Shown here: positions 1 through 6,884 of the stretch, piece after piece
How the letters are laid out: every line of letters starts with the position of its first letter
Position numbering within the stretch: position 1 is the first letter of the stretch
NCBI GenBank assembly: GCA_964433635.1
Contig: CAYSSG010000049.1
Coordinates: 1-12,962, forward strand
Reading direction: 5' to 3'
Length of the DNA: 12,962 bases
Source: CAYSSG01 sp964433635
Lineage (GTDB): Bacteria; Atribacterota; Phoenicimicrobiia; Phoenicimicrobiales; Stramentimicrobiaceae
The notes under the pieces: generated by a model
The model's input: only the letters and a program-made list of their open reading frames with translations
Told to the model about the DNA's origin: nothing
Database searches by the model: none
Translations under genes and position numbers: made by a program

Positions 1-246
1 TACAAAGAGCATCATCCATATAAAAAAGAACTGATTACTGAGTCGGAAACGGAATATTTTCGGGATGATTTTCTTAGAAGAAATAATATATCCCTTGCTT
101 TATTAAATGATAAGAAAAATAGAGCAACCCGGGAGAGACTCATTCATGAGATGAGAGATAGATCTATCTTTTCAGATCGGAAAATTGCAGAATTATTACA
201 TCTGGCCCGGGGAATGGTTCAACGGGTAAGGAGGAAGGGATGCTGA
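1..246 (+). CDS. C-terminal part of a probable REP-associated tyrosine (Y1/IS200-like) transposase
   Basis: This frame is open from the first base and stops with TGA at 244-246, giving the last 81 residues of a gene that begins outside the window. The tail is basic and ends in a helix-turn-helix-like stretch (FSDRKIAELLHLARGMVQRV). This resembles the DnaA-like C-terminal helix-turn-helix of Firmicutes REP-associated tyrosine transposases, which often reads like 'IRQIARLTGISRGVVQR'. The catalytic Y1 domain (HUH motif and tyrosine) would lie upstream and cannot be seen, so activity cannot be judged. The stop codon overlaps the next start by 7 bases, and a GGGTCAAAGGACCGTCCCC-like sequence, of the kind often found beside such transposases, follows at once. 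The call rests on the HTH resemblance and that neighbouring repeat. Another HTH protein remains possible. Confidence 0.55.
   Translation, partial: YKEHHPYKKELITESETEYFRDDFLRRNNISLALLNDKKNRATRERLIHEMRDRSIFSDRKIAELLHLARGMVQRVRRKGC
227..234 (+). promoter_or_regulatory. Ribosome binding site of the glutaminyl cyclotransferase gene
   Basis: TAAGGAGG lies 5 bases before the ATG at 240, inside the last codons of the transposase-like gene. It supports the 240 start over the in-frame ATG at 288, which has no Shine-Dalgarno sequence. Confidence 0.7.
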
Positions 247-1061
247 GTTTTGGGTCAAAGGACCGTCCCCTGGTTGGGTTTTTGGTGATGGGTTTTTTTC
301 TGTTGGTTGTGCAGAGTTGTTTTACTTTGCCCAGTACTACTACGACAGAGTCCCTGCCTACGCCTCGCCTGCAATATGAAATCGTGAATGAATTTCCCCA
401 TGATCCGGAAGCTTTTACCCAGGGACTGGTCTGGCAGGATGGTTTTCTGTATGAGGGAACAGGTCTTTACGGAAGTTCATCCCTGCGTAAAGTGGAATTG
501 GAGACAGGAGATATATTGCAGCAGCATCTTCTCCCCGAGGATTACTTTGGAGAAGGAATTACGATTCTGGGAGAAAAAATCTATCAGCTTACCTGGAAGG
601 AACAGACAGGATTTATCTATAATAAGGAGACTTTTCAACTTACAGGGGTTTTTTCTTATCCTCATGAGGGATGGGGAATGACCCATGATGGAACCTATCT
701 CATTATCAGCGACGGGACTTCGATATTACATTTTATGGATCCTTTGACACTGGAAGAGGTCAAACAGGTTACAGTCCATGATCAGCAGATGCCTGTACAT
801 CAGCTGAATGAACTGGAGTATGTTCAGGGCAGAATCTATGCGAATATCTGGCAGACGGATTGCATTGCCATTATTGAGCCGGAATCCGGAAAGGTCATTG
901 CCTGGATTGATTTAAGCGGTCTTTTTAATCAGCTGGACCTGGAGAATCATCAAAAACTTGATGTACTCAATGGAATTGCCTATGATTCAGAAGATAATAT
1001 GCTGTTTGTTACCGGAAAGCTCTGGCCAAAAATATTCCAGATTAAGGTTATTCAATCCTGA
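240..1061 (+). CDS. Glutaminyl-peptide cyclotransferase family lipoprotein
   Basis: The 273-residue protein matches the bacterial/plant-type glutamine cyclotransferase family (Glu_cyclase_2 beta-propeller). Characteristic stretches are FPHDPEAFTQGLVW, LYEGTGLYGSSSLRKVEL, FGEGIT, IYQLTWKE, GWGMTHDG, LNELEYVQGRIYANIW and LDVLNGIAYD. The family converts N-terminal glutamine of peptides to pyroglutamate with release of ammonia; the physiological substrate here is unknown. The N-terminus has two basic residues, a hydrophobic segment and a lipobox-like VVQSC with Cys27, so it is probably a lipid-anchored extracytoplasmic enzyme. The start at 240 has a strong ribosome site and includes the positively charged signal-peptide head. 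A start at ATG 288 would lose it. The first ten codons coincide with a REP-like sequence, suggesting that mobile DNA inserted at or rebuilt the 5' end. The next gene begins 75 bases downstream on the same strand. Confidence 0.85.
   Translation: MLSFGSKDRPLVGFLVMGFFLLVVQSCFTLPSTTTTESLPTPRLQYEIVNEFPHDPEAFTQGLVWQDGFLYEGTGLYGSSSLRKVELETGDILQQHLLPEDYFGEGITILGEKIYQLTWKEQTGFIYNKETFQLTGVFSYPHEGWGMTHDGTYLIISDGTSILHFMDPLTLEEVKQVTVHDQQMPVHQLNELEYVQGRIYANIWQTDCIAIIEPESGKVIAWIDLSGLFNQLDLENHQKLDVLNGIAYDSEDNMLFVTGKLWPKIFQIKVIQS
252..278. repeat. REP-like sequence beside the transposase remnant
   Basis: GGGTCAAAGGAC, then C, then GTCCCCTGG form an imperfect inverted repeat whose inner arms, GGAC and GTCC, are exact. 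Sequences of the type 'GGGTCA..GGAC(C)GTCCCC' are common next to REP-associated tyrosine transposases in Firmicutes (recalled, not searched here). The element lies inside the first codons of the cyclotransferase gene. The GGGGAC core also occurs in the longer palindrome at 11133-11164. Confidence 0.4.
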
Positions 1062-1080
1062 AATAGAAGGAAGTTGCTGT

Positions 1081-1111
1081 GTCACTTATTCATACGGTTA
1101 TGATCAGTGAC
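1081..1111. other. Imperfect stem-loop between the cyclotransferase and dehydrogenase genes
   Basis: GTCACT (1081-1086) pairs with AGTGAC (1106-1111). The stem continues with AT/AT and CATA/TATG around one mismatch and one bulge, closing on a CGGT loop. No T-run follows, so it is not a typical intrinsic terminator. It could be a processing or stability element within an operon, or chance. Confidence 0.35.
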
Positions 1112-1136
1112 TATTCAAATGAATGAGGGGATTATT

Positions 1137-3338
1137 GTGAAAATTTTTAAGGAATATCCGATTCAGGATTTAATTCATAGGGAAATGGAATGTTCCTGCG
1201 GAAGAAATCATTTTGCAGCCATTGAAGACATCATTATCCGTAAAGATGCGATTCATATGCTACCGGATTTGTTAGCGAAATATCATTGCCAAAAACTATT
1301 TCTGGTTGCTGATGAGAATACGTATAAAGCAGCAGGGGAGAAGGTAGCACAGCTATTAAAGGAAAAGGGATTTGACCTGGTCATCTATATTTTTCAGCGG
1401 GAAAAGCCATTGGTTCCGGACGAAAAGGCAGTTGGTGAATTTTTTGTACATCTTAATCGGGACAGGGATATCATGATCGCAGTCGGTGCAGGAACCTTGA
1501 ATGATCTGACTAAATATGTCAGTTTTCAGTCCAATATTCCTTATGTCATCGTTGCCACCGCTCCTTCCATGGATGGTTATTCTTCCTTTGTAGCACCCCT
1601 GATTGCAGATAACCTGAAAACAACCTATCAGGCTACTCCGACAAAAGCGATTATTGCAGATATCAGTATTTTAAAGAATGCCCCGATGAGTATGATTCGT
1701 GCAGGGCTGGGTGATATGCTGGGTAAATATACCGGCTTGTGCGATTGGCAGCTAACAAGAATTATAAACGGAGAATATTATTGCGCTCAGGTTGCAAATT
1801 TAGTCAAGAAATCCGTCGAGAAGTGCATAAGCCAGGTGTCGGGTATAAAAAAGAGAGATGAAATCGCAATGACTCATCTGACTGAGGGGCTTATCTTATC
1901 GGGAATAGCAATGAGTTTTATCGGAAATTCCCGCCCTGCTTCAGGATCAGAACATCACCTGTCACATTTTTTAGAGATGATGTTCTTGTTCAGCGGTAAG
2001 GAGGCAATCTTGCATGGAATCAAGGTGGGTATCGCTACCATTGCCGTCATCAGATTGTTCCATCTATTACAGGAAAAGAAAAGCATCGACTTTTCTGCTG
2101 CAATTGAAAAAGCGGGTCATTTCAATCCAGAAGCATGGGAACAACAGATGAAGAAGATATATCGCGCGGCAGCTCCTTCAGTCATTGCCCTGGAAGAAGT
2201 TGCCATGAAAAATTCCCCTGTCAAGCATCAAAAACGCATCAGAATTATTGAAAAGAGATGGCCAGAGATCATAAAAGTCATACAACAGATGACTCCTCAA
2301 GTCGATGCCATTGAGAAGATATTATTAGATATAGGAGCGCCAATCAATCCTGCCCAGGTAGGCATTGATGCGGATACCTTTTATAACGGATTAATTTACG
2401 GTAAGGAAGTTCGAAACCGGTATGGTATTCTGCAGTTATTATGGGATTTGGGATTGTTAGAGGAGTTTTCCAGCAGAGTGGTCGATTATTTTTATCCAGA
2501 AAAATCATCTGGCAGGAATTCTTTATTGGATAGAGAAGAGAATATCCTGAAACAGGTGAAGTGTTTTATCCTGGATATGGACGGAACTTTTTATCTTGGC
2601 AATAGGATTTTTGATGGTTCCCTGGAATTTTTAGAAAGCCTGAAGAGATATGGTAAATCTTTTTTCTTTTTTACAAACAATTCTTCCCGTAATGCACGCT
2701 ATTACAGGCAAAAATTAGCAAAGATGGGATGTGTGGTGCAGGAAAAAAATATTCTTACCTCAAACCAGGTCATCATGAAATATATTAAAGAGAATTGGAA
2801 AGATAGCAGCGTCTACCTTGTAGGCAATGATTATTTAAGAGAAGATTTTGAAAATGCCGGTATTCGATTAGTGCAGGATCACCCTGATGTGGTGGTGGTA
2901 GGTTTTGATACGACCCTGGAATATCAACGGATATCCAGAGCCTGTCATTCTATCCGGAATGGTGTTCCCTTTTTTGCGGTTAATCCGGATTTTAATTGCC
3001 CCATCGAAGGAGGATTTCTTCCGGATTGCGGTTCAATCTGTGCCCTGATCACCGCCTCCACAGGCGTTAAGCCGGTTGTTTTTGGGAAACCGACCCGTTA
3101 TACTCTTCAATATATCCTGGATATTACGGGATTAAAAGAACAGGATATTGTTTATATCGGAGACCGGCTTTATACAGATATTGCCATGGGAAGGGGCAAT
3201 CAATTGAACACCATCCTGGTACTATCCGGGGAAACTAAAATTGAAGACCTGACTCATTCCGACATTCAGCCGGATCTTATATTTGCCTCACTGCAGGCGT
3301 TAAAGGTAAAATTAGATGAAATCTATCAGTATCAGTGA
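1137..3338 (+). CDS. Fusion protein: sn-glycerol-1-phosphate dehydrogenase plus HAD-IIA phosphatase
   Basis: The 733-residue protein joins two enzymes. Residues about 1-455 match the AraM/EgsA-type sn-glycerol-1-phosphate dehydrogenase family (DHAP + NAD(P)H to sn-glycerol-1-phosphate). They contain an N-terminal CSCGRNH, a nucleotide-binding GAGTLND at 117-123, Asp193 in GLGDMLGKYT, His273 in GSEHHLSH and His293 in ILHGIK as likely metal ligands, and the family's closing LLWDLGLLEEF. Residues about 470-733 form a complete HAD-IIA hydrolase with the four expected motifs: Asp480/Asp482 in DMDGT, TNNSS at 513-517, Lys651, and GDRLYTD at 675-681. Each domain is full length and keeps its key residues. 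GTG at 1137 is preferred because GAGGGG lies 6 bases upstream and CSCGRNH then sits near the N-terminus as usual. The GTG at 1107 lies inside a stem-loop and has no ribosome site. It may act in glycerol-phosphate or ether-lipid-like metabolism; the HAD substrate is unknown. An exporter gene follows after 61 bases. Confidence 0.88.
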   Translation: MKIFKEYPIQDLIHREMECSCGRNHFAAIEDIIIRKDAIHMLPDLLAKYHCQKLFLVADENTYKAAGEKVAQLLKEKGFDLVIYIFQREKPLVPDEKAVGEFFVHLNRDRDIMIAVGAGTLNDLTKYVSFQSNIPYVIVATAPSMDGYSSFVAPLIADNLKTTYQATPTKAIIADISILKNAPMSMIRAGLGDMLGKYTGLCDWQLTRIINGEYYCAQVANLVKKSVEKCISQVSGIKKRDEIAMTHLTEGLILSGIAMSFIGNSRPASGSEHHLSHFLEMMFLFSGKEAILHGIKVGIATIAVIRLFHLLQEKKSIDFSAAIEKAGHFNPEAWEQQMKKIYRAAAPSVIALEEVAMKNSPVKHQKRIRIIEKRWPEIIKVIQQMTPQVDAIEKILLDIGAPINPAQVGIDADTFYNGLIYGKEVRNRYGILQLLWDLGLLEEFSSRVVDYFYPEKSSGRNSLLDREENILKQVKCFILDMDGTFYLGNRIFDGSLEFLESLKRYGKSFFFFTNNSSRNARYYRQKLAKMGCVVQEKNILTSNQVIMKYIKENWKDSSVYLVGNDYLREDFENAGIRLVQDHPDVVVVGFDTTLEYQRISRACHSIRNGVPFFAVNPDFNCPIEGGFLPDCGSICALITASTGVKPVVFGKPTRYTLQYILDITGLKEQDIVYIGDRLYTDIAMGRGNQLNTILVLSGETKIEDLTHSDIQPDLIFASLQALKVKLDEIYQYQ

Positions 3339-3399
3339 AGATGTGGTAATAGGTCAGGATCGTGGTATGCATTCATTTCAGGGAAGTTGATTCGAAAAG

Positions 3400-5187
3400 A
3401 TGTTTCAAAAATTTATTTCCTACTATAAACCCTATAAAGGCATTCTTTTCCTGGACATGTCCAGTGCCTGTCTGATTGCTGCTGTTGACCTCGTCTTTCC
3501 TTCAGTTACCCGCTATTTTATCAACAGTATCATACCTGACAAGCAATTCAGCACTTTTTATCTCTTTATTGGAATCCTTGTAATCCTCTCTATTGTCAGG
3601 GCGGCAGCCAATTATATCGTCAATTATTGGGGACATGCCATGGGAGCCAGGATGGAACGGGATATGAGGACAGATCTTTTCAGGCATCTACAGACGCTCT
3701 CCATTGATTATTTTGATAATGTCAGAACCGGACATATCATGTCCCGGGTCGTGAATGACATTGGCCGAATAGCCGGGCTTGCACATCATGGCCCGGAAGA
3801 CTTGTTTATCTCATTCATTATGATTGTCGGCTCTTTTATTATTCTCTTTGCCATTGAATGGCGACTTACTTTAATTCTCTATAGTTTTTTAGCAATCCTG
3901 ATCTGGTATGCAGTGTCAAAAAGAAAGAAGATGTCTGAAGTATTCAGCCTGGTCAGGAAGAAGATTGCCAATGTCAATGCCCAGCTGGAGAACAGTATTT
4001 CCGGGATCAGAGTCGCCAAATCCTTTACCAACGAAGCGTTTGAATTGGAAAAATTCGATCTGGGAAACGAGGAGTTTAATGCATCAAGGGAGATGGCTTA
4101 TAAGGTCATGGCAGAATTTTTCTCAGTCATTTTATTTATGTCTAATTTTTTAAATATTCTCGCGCTTGGTGTGGGAGGATTTTTTGTTTTCCAAGGAATC
4201 ATCACGATTGGAGACCTGATAGCCTATATTCTGTACATTAATTTCTTCCTGCAGCCGATCCGGAGATTAACCAACTTCACAGAGATGCTGCAGGAGGGCG
4301 TCAGCGGTTTTGAAAGGTTTCTCGAGGTCATGCAGATTGTACCGAGCATTACCGATAAAGAGAATGCCAGGGAATTAAAGGTGGTACACGGAGAAGTTGA
4401 ATTTAAAAATGTATCTTTCAGCTACAAAAGAGAAGAAGTCGTCTTATCCAATATTAACGTATTGCTTGAACGGGGTAAGACACTCGCTTTAGTCGGTCCG
4501 TCCGGCTCAGGAAAGACGACCTTGTGCCTTTTAATTCCCCGTTTTTATGAAGTCGATAAAGGTGAAATCCTGATTGATGGCGAAAATATTCAGGATGTAA
4601 CCCTGAATTCCCTGCGGAAGAATATCGGGCTGGTGCAACAGGACGTATTTCTGTTTACCGGAACGATCGGTGAAAATATACTCTATGGGAAACCCAATGC
4701 CAGCCAGGAAGAGGTTATTCAGGCAGCAAAAGATGCTGATATTCATCATTTTATCAACAGCCTGCCCGAAGGCTATGATACGTATATCGGAGAAAAAGGG
4801 CTTAAATTATCCGGTGGTCAAAAACAGAGAATATCAATCGCCAGGGCTTTTTTAAAGAACCCCCCCATTCTTATCTTAGATGAGGCAACTTCCTCTCTGG
4901 ACACTGAGTCGGAAGCGATCATTCAGAAAGCGCTGGAAAGGTTAACGGTTGGCCGAACTGTTCTGGTTATTGCCCACAGACTTTCCACGATTCGAAATGC
5001 TGACCAGATTATTGTTCTAACCAATCAGGGGATAGAAGAAAGGGGTACCCATGACCAGTTAATCGCCAGGAACCAGCTTTACAGCAGACTCTACCATGCT
5101 CAATTTAAAGGCTTCATCCCTGATGAGGTTGAAGAGACAGATTCCCAGTCAGATGATATGCCGGACTCCCATCCGGCAAAGAATTGA
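3400..5187 (+). CDS. ABC exporter half-transporter (MsbA/multidrug type, membrane and ATPase domains fused)
   Basis: The 595-residue protein has the standard exporter layout. An N-terminal membrane domain (about 1-310) is followed by a nucleotide-binding domain (about 325-575). The ATPase motifs are complete: Walker A GPSGSGKTT at 366-374, signature LSGGQKQR at 470-477, Walker B ILILDEA with Glu495, and the H-loop His526. All catalytic residues are present, so it should be active as a homodimer; a heterodimer is less likely because no partner gene adjoins. The start MFQKFISYYKPYKG is typical of the family, although only a weak GGGAAG lies 13 bases upstream. The C-terminal tail is acidic (VEETDSQSDDMPDS). 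The substrate cannot be deduced from sequence; lipids, peptides and drugs are all exported by relatives. It sits between the dehydrogenase-phosphatase fusion and a secreted DUF3298 protein, probably in the same transcription unit. Confidence 0.93.
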   Translation: MFQKFISYYKPYKGILFLDMSSACLIAAVDLVFPSVTRYFINSIIPDKQFSTFYLFIGILVILSIVRAAANYIVNYWGHAMGARMERDMRTDLFRHLQTLSIDYFDNVRTGHIMSRVVNDIGRIAGLAHHGPEDLFISFIMIVGSFIILFAIEWRLTLILYSFLAILIWYAVSKRKKMSEVFSLVRKKIANVNAQLENSISGIRVAKSFTNEAFELEKFDLGNEEFNASREMAYKVMAEFFSVILFMSNFLNILALGVGGFFVFQGIITIGDLIAYILYINFFLQPIRRLTNFTEMLQEGVSGFERFLEVMQIVPSITDKENARELKVVHGEVEFKNVSFSYKREEVVLSNINVLLERGKTLALVGPSGSGKTTLCLLIPRFYEVDKGEILIDGENIQDVTLNSLRKNIGLVQQDVFLFTGTIGENILYGKPNASQEEVIQAAKDADIHHFINSLPEGYDTYIGEKGLKLSGGQKQRISIARAFLKNPPILILDEATSSLDTESEAIIQKALERLTVGRTVLVIAHRLSTIRNADQIIVLTNQGIEERGTHDQLIARNQLYSRLYHAQFKGFIPDEVEETDSQSDDMPDSHPAKN

Positions 5188-5235
5188 TTTTTAGATTCCG
5201 TACCATTAATAGGAGACAATACAGGAGATTGCAAT

Positions 5236-5976
5236 ATGAAAGCAGGGGTACTGAAAGGTTTCCCATTGTTCATGGTTCTTCTGATGCTGTATTTTTACTG
5301 CGACGCTTCTTTATGTCAACACGAGCAGCAACTCAAATTCAGCATCAAGACAATTTCCAGGAATGATCCTGCTTTAAAAACAAATCTGCAGGTACCTGTA
5401 TTTGAGGGTATGAGTGATGAAGCCATCCAGGATAGAATAAACCGAAAAATTGAAGAAGATATCTTTACATTCAGTGATGAACTGGCAAAGAGTTCTGAGC
5501 GATGCCTGGAAATTGCTGATAAAATTAAATGGCAACAGGAGCAATGTATCGGGGAAACCATTTTTGAATTACATTATCTTTCTGAGAAAGTCATGAGTTT
5601 CTCCATGATCTATTATTCCTATACCTTAGGTGCCCATGGATTTACGGAACAGATCAGTTATAATTTTGATCTGAAAACGGGCCAGGAAATAACAGTCCAA
5701 GAACTTTTTTATGGTTATAATCACTATGAGGAATTCATTAACCAGGAGATCAAACGTCAGATTGCCATCGAAAAAGATATTTACTTCAACGAAGGCAAAG
5801 ATTTTCAATCGATTAGAAATAATCAACCCTTCTATATCCAGTATGATGGAATCGTGATTTATTTTGGATTATATGAGCTTGCTCCTTATGCGGATGGGAT
5901 TCGCTATTTCAAAATTCCTTTCAGTATTTTCAGTGGCCTGACATCTGAACACCTTCCCTATTTTACACTTAATTAA
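5236..5976 (+). CDS. Secreted DUF4163/DUF3298 protein (RsiV sensor-domain-like)
   Basis: The 246-residue protein starts with a basic, hydrophobic signal sequence (about residues 1-27). It then resembles DUF4163 (about 30-125) followed by DUF3298 (about 130-240), recognisable from SFSMIYYSYTLGAHGFTEQISYNFDLKTGQEITVQELF and the closing IYFGLYELAPYADGIRYFKIPFSIF. This pair forms the extracellular part of the anti-sigma factor RsiV, which binds lysozyme in Bacillus, and also occurs in stand-alone secreted proteins. No cytoplasmic anti-sigma domain precedes the signal here and no sigma-factor gene adjoins, so this is not an anti-sigma factor itself. AGGAG at 5223-5227 lies 8 bases before the ATG. 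It follows the ABC exporter by 48 bases and ends 12 bases from the convergent LysE-family gene. No clear terminator hairpin is visible between them. Confidence 0.75.
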   Translation: MKAGVLKGFPLFMVLLMLYFYCDASLCQHEQQLKFSIKTISRNDPALKTNLQVPVFEGMSDEAIQDRINRKIEEDIFTFSDELAKSSERCLEIADKIKWQQEQCIGETIFELHYLSEKVMSFSMIYYSYTLGAHGFTEQISYNFDLKTGQEITVQELFYGYNHYEEFINQEIKRQIAIEKDIYFNEGKDFQSIRNNQPFYIQYDGIVIYFGLYELAPYADGIRYFKIPFSIFSGLTSEHLPYFTLN

Positions 5977-5988
5977 TTGTCAGATATT

Positions 5989-6597
5989 TCAGCCGAGGAT
6001 ACCAGTCAATCTGATTGCCGTATATACTAAGACCAGTGCCAGAACCGAATTCACTATCTTCCGTACCTTCGCCTGATACAGAAAACGACTGATGACTACA
6101 CCGAAAGAAGCCCAGAGCAAGTTAGCACTAAAACCGAGCACTGAAAGGATCAAGGTAAACAGGATAATGTATTTGGGTATACTAATAATTGAATAAAGAA
6201 AAACGGTATAAAGTGTCAGGACAAAAATGATGCATTTTGGATTTACAAATTGGAGCAGAATTCCATATTTAAAACCAAATGGTTGTACTTGCTGATTCTT
6301 TTGGGTAAAGGAATAATCTGTTTGTTGAATATTATAAGCCAAATATAATATATAAGCAGCACCTACCCATCTCATGATGGATTCAAAAGAAGGTATTACT
6401 TTTAATAATAAATTTGAAAAGAAACCTGCCATTAATAAAATCAATATAAATCCGAAAGAGATGCCATAGATGAAACCCATTGACTTTTTTATACCATGAT
6501 TAACGCCCATAGAGGTACAGGCAATATTACCCGGACCCGGTGTATAGATCGTTACAAGCACAAAGGGTATGAGAGAGGCAAAATCAATGGTATCCAT
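5989..6597 (-). CDS. LysE/RhtB-family amino-acid exporter
   Basis: The 202-residue hydrophobic protein has the length and pattern of the LysE/RhtB family. It shows about six membrane segments and an N-terminal FVLVTIYTPGPGNIACTSMGVNHGIKKSMGFIYGI with the conserved PGPGN at 20-24. LLQFVNPKCIIF matches the conserved mid-protein 'F.NPK' stretch. Members export amino acids or related metabolites across the cytoplasmic membrane; the substrate here is unknown. The ribosome site is weak (GGGAAA about 6 bases upstream). A promoter with a perfect TTGACA is found upstream with a palindrome over its -10. It is transcribed divergently from plsX and is monocistronic. Confidence 0.88.
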   Translation of the reverse strand: MDTIDFASLIPFVLVTIYTPGPGNIACTSMGVNHGIKKSMGFIYGISFGFILILLMAGFFSNLLLKVIPSFESIMRWVGAAYILYLAYNIQQTDYSFTQKNQQVQPFGFKYGILLQFVNPKCIIFVLTLYTVFLYSIISIPKYIILFTLILSVLGFSANLLWASFGVVISRFLYQAKVRKIVNSVLALVLVYTAIRLTGILG

Positions 6598-6670
6598 TTC
6601 TGTTTCCCAACATTCATTCCAGTTATCGGCGATTAAGCAGTCAGTATCTATCCTGATTATCCATCGCGCT

Positions 6671-6690
6671 CCAGTTTACAGTAAATCTGG
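6671..6690. promoter_or_regulatory. Operator-like bulged palindrome over the LysE-family promoter
   Basis: CCAG-TTTAC-A-GTAAA-T-CTGG is a near-perfect palindrome with one extra base in the right arm. It covers the -10 box and part of the spacer of the minus-strand promoter at 6673-6701. A site in this place suggests repression by a dimeric regulator, but no regulator gene adjoins. Confidence 0.4.
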
Positions 6691-6701
6691 ATTCATGTCA
6701 A
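6673..6701 (-). promoter_or_regulatory. Probable sigma-A promoter of the LysE-family gene
   Basis: On the minus strand the -35 is TTGACA (6701-6696), the spacer is 17 bases and the -10 is TAAACT (6678-6673). Transcription would begin near 6666, leaving a leader of about 70 bases before the ATG at 6597. Confidence 0.55.
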
Positions 6702-6799
6702 TGATGAATTGATTGAATCAGGAAGTGTTTTCACAGTCATTTCCAATAAAACTGATTTGCCTGAATAAATAATCAATGTACATTCTTACGAATAATATT

Positions 6800-6828
6800 T
6801 TGCTAAATACCGCTTAGATGATTATAAT
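6800..6828 (+). promoter_or_regulatory. Probable sigma-A promoter of plsX
   Basis: The -35 is TTGCTA (6800-6805), the spacer is 17 bases and the -10 is a perfect TATAAT (6823-6828). Transcription would begin near 6835, giving a leader of about 50 bases. No FapR-type operator resembling the Bacillus ATTAGTACCTAGTACTAAT pattern is evident. Confidence 0.65.
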
Positions 6829-6837
6829 ATATTACGA

Positions 6838-6873
6838 GTAAATATTTACCAGCTATTATAAGCAGCTAATAAG
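6838..6873 (+). promoter_or_regulatory. Palindrome and direct repeat in the plsX leader
   Basis: GTAAATATTTAC (6838-6849) is a perfect 12-base palindrome placed at or just after the predicted transcription start. It is followed directly by a direct repeat, CAGCTATTATAAG (6850-6862) and CAGCTAATAAG (6863-6873). The second copy runs into the ribosome site. The position suits an operator or a translational control element; function is inferred only. Confidence 0.35.
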
Positions 6874-6884
6874 GAGGGATTGAT

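Noticed and set aside
1107..1136. Upstream GTG start for the dehydrogenase-phosphatase fusion
   Set aside because: It has no ribosome site and lies inside a stem-loop. GTG 1137 has GAGGGG at the right distance and gives the N-terminus usual for the family.
5977..5988. Bidirectional terminator between the DUF3298 and LysE-family genes
   Set aside because: Only a weak TCAGAT/ATCTGA pairing is present nearby, inside the LysE-family coding region, with a long loop and no T-run.
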